Part shown: positions 62,756 through 64,000 of the stretch, in pieces | How positions within the stretch are numbered: the first letter of the stretch is position 1 | How the letters are laid out: every line of letters starts with the position of its first letter | Source of the DNA: Bathymodiolus brooksi | Lineage: Eukaryota; Mollusca; Bivalvia; Mytilida; Modiolidae | Assembly: GCA_963680875.1 (NCBI GenBank) | Contig: OY804579.1 | Span: 19,205,804-19,269,803, forward strand | Direction: 5' to 3' | DNA length: 64,000 nucleotides | The notes under the pieces: model-generated | Database searches by the model: none | The model's input: only the letters and a program-made list of their open reading frames with translations | What the model was told of the DNA's origin: nothing | Translations under genes and position numbers: made by a program

Positions 62756-63840
62756 TTATCAAATTTGATAAAAAGATAACAACACAGAACGTTTTATGTG
62801 TCAAAACATGTCGTGTTGATTTTTATTTTTATTTTTTGACTTGGTTTGAAGTTACAATTACATGTGCTATGTATTCATATATATTTCCAAACAATAATAA
62901 AATGGAACTAAAACTGAAATAAGTCAAAATAGCGTTGCATAATTTGCTGAAATAAAGCATCATGATAAACGTGAAACAAGTAATATTTGAAGAAAAACAA
63001 CATGCATAATACAAATTGTTTTCACATGAATAATACCTTGGAAAGTTATATGCTACAGTAATACACCTTAGCTGCCATGAAATGACTTTATATGAATTTT
63101 TATCTGTAAATAATTGCAAATAAGGAAAGTTGAAGTAAAAAGATTTATTTTTTTTAAATGCTAAAATCAACAGACAAGAAATTGACTTTACTATTTTACT
63201 TAAGATTGGGGTTATTTCGTCTTCATTTTCATTTTTTTTTTTCATTTTCATTTTAAACATATTTTATTCATAAATAAATGAAATGGATTGCATAGCAGGC
63301 AATAGCCTATATAAATCCTCTCCATACACAAGGCAACAGCAACAATCAATAATGCATGCAGTTAATATTTACGATACACAATATAGAATTTCATACTCAA
63401 AGGGAAATAACTCGAGTATACAATAGCAGTCAGAAATCTCATATATTCAGTTATTGATACATGTAAGTAATTAACATTGATTAGATTTTATCGACAATTT
63501 GGCTGATATGAGATCTACTAATTTTTTTTAAATACAATTAGTTGCTATCTAAAAGTGTTACCAGTGTACGATGTTGCTAGATTTATTACCTCTCAATTTA
63601 ATTTAAATACTTAATTCATTTTAGAAATTTTTTATTAGCATGCAGTAGGTAATCATAGTGTAAATATGAGATTTATGACATTATATATACATGTATATAT
63701 TTATAAAACAAAATAAATTATAAATAGAATATCAATAAGTTAATTTAATTTAGTCATGTGAGAGGCTTAGTACCGATATTTGCAATCATGGTCCATCATA
63801 TGTGAGAATACTGTTATAGTTTAAAATGTTTAAAAAATTT
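62756..63840. other. AT-rich DNA, no supported gene
   Basis: Contains the word AAGGGAAATAACTCG at 63401 and AT-rich simple stretches. No exon matching the open phase of exon 1 was found. Confidence 0.4.
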
Positions 63841-64000
63841 AATTTATATTACTATATTATTATCAAATCGTTTGCTCCGCTTAATAAAGGTATGTACTGC
63901 ACGAAGAAGTTTTACATTCTGATTATAATCAGAGGTTTCACTTCCATAAAGAATGGTTTGAATAGTAAATTCTATGTTAAGTTTATTAAAGGAATCAACA
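63841..64000 (-). mobile_element. possible LINE RT end fragment at window edge
   Basis: The minus-strand frame reads FNKLNIEFTIQTILYGSETS, NVKLLRAVHTFIKRSKRF and then a stop. T-I-L-Y-G-S-E-T resembles the L-L-Y-G-S-E/K-x-W motif near the end of non-LTR reverse transcriptases. Short and cut by the window edge. Confidence 0.3.

Noticed and set aside
63044..63112. Candidate exon (acceptor ATTATTTACAG, donor CCAAG|GTATTA) upstream of exon 1
   Set aside because: It would leave two bases over, whereas exon 1 needs one. The peptide does not resemble REJ.

Overview
The window looks like nuclear DNA of a bivalve mollusc, probably a mussel-like species. It is AT-rich, has spliced genes with long introns, and is packed with Penelope-like elements (PLEs), tRNA-derived SINEs with the tail seen in molluscan SINEs, MITEs and minisatellites. 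The species call is inference; the eukaryotic, intron-rich nature is visible directly in the splice sites and phases.

Two host genes can be supported. (1) On the + strand, the last two exons (2559-2792 and 4594-5139) of a gene I do not recognise; they join in phase 0 and end at TAA with poly(A) signals behind. (2) On the - strand, most of a polycystin-1-like gene runs from 62090 down to its stop codon at 20064. Twenty exons were assembled by eye. All have AG/GT borders and every junction keeps the frame, giving 1779 residues plus stop. The order is REJ end, GAIN-like region, GPS, first membrane helix, PLAT, then ten more helices including the polycystin domain and channel pore. Its 5' end (rest of REJ and upstream ectodomain) lies beyond the right edge.

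Layout: 1-5.3 kb, a SINE, a 40-bp minisatellite and the + strand gene. 5.3-12.4 kb, broken PLE copies, one split by a 3.5-kb DNA transposon with about 104-bp inverted ends and a C2H2 zinc-finger exon pair. 12.4-20 kb, intergenic DNA with SINEs, a MITE and tandem repeats. 20-62 kb, the polycystin-like gene, its introns loaded with mobile DNA. The largest loads are a 40-bp minisatellite (24.4-25.2 kb); a LINE (31.5-32.8 kb); a nested complex at 36-42 kb, where two PLE 3' ends lie head to head as a long palindrome and one is cut by a LINE tail and a 3.1-kb DNA transposon; and a 9.2-kb satellite (52.5-61.8 kb) in one intron. 62.1-64 kb, SINE and AT-rich DNA.

The most striking observation is that the 9.2-kb satellite is an amplified piece of the PLE 3' region: single copies of the same 60-bp segment sit in at least six ordinary PLE tails elsewhere in the window, and the array begins and ends inside one such tail. 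Second is the repeated insertion of other elements into a hammerhead-like hairpin of a PLE copy. Third is the zinc-finger exon pair inside a TIR element.
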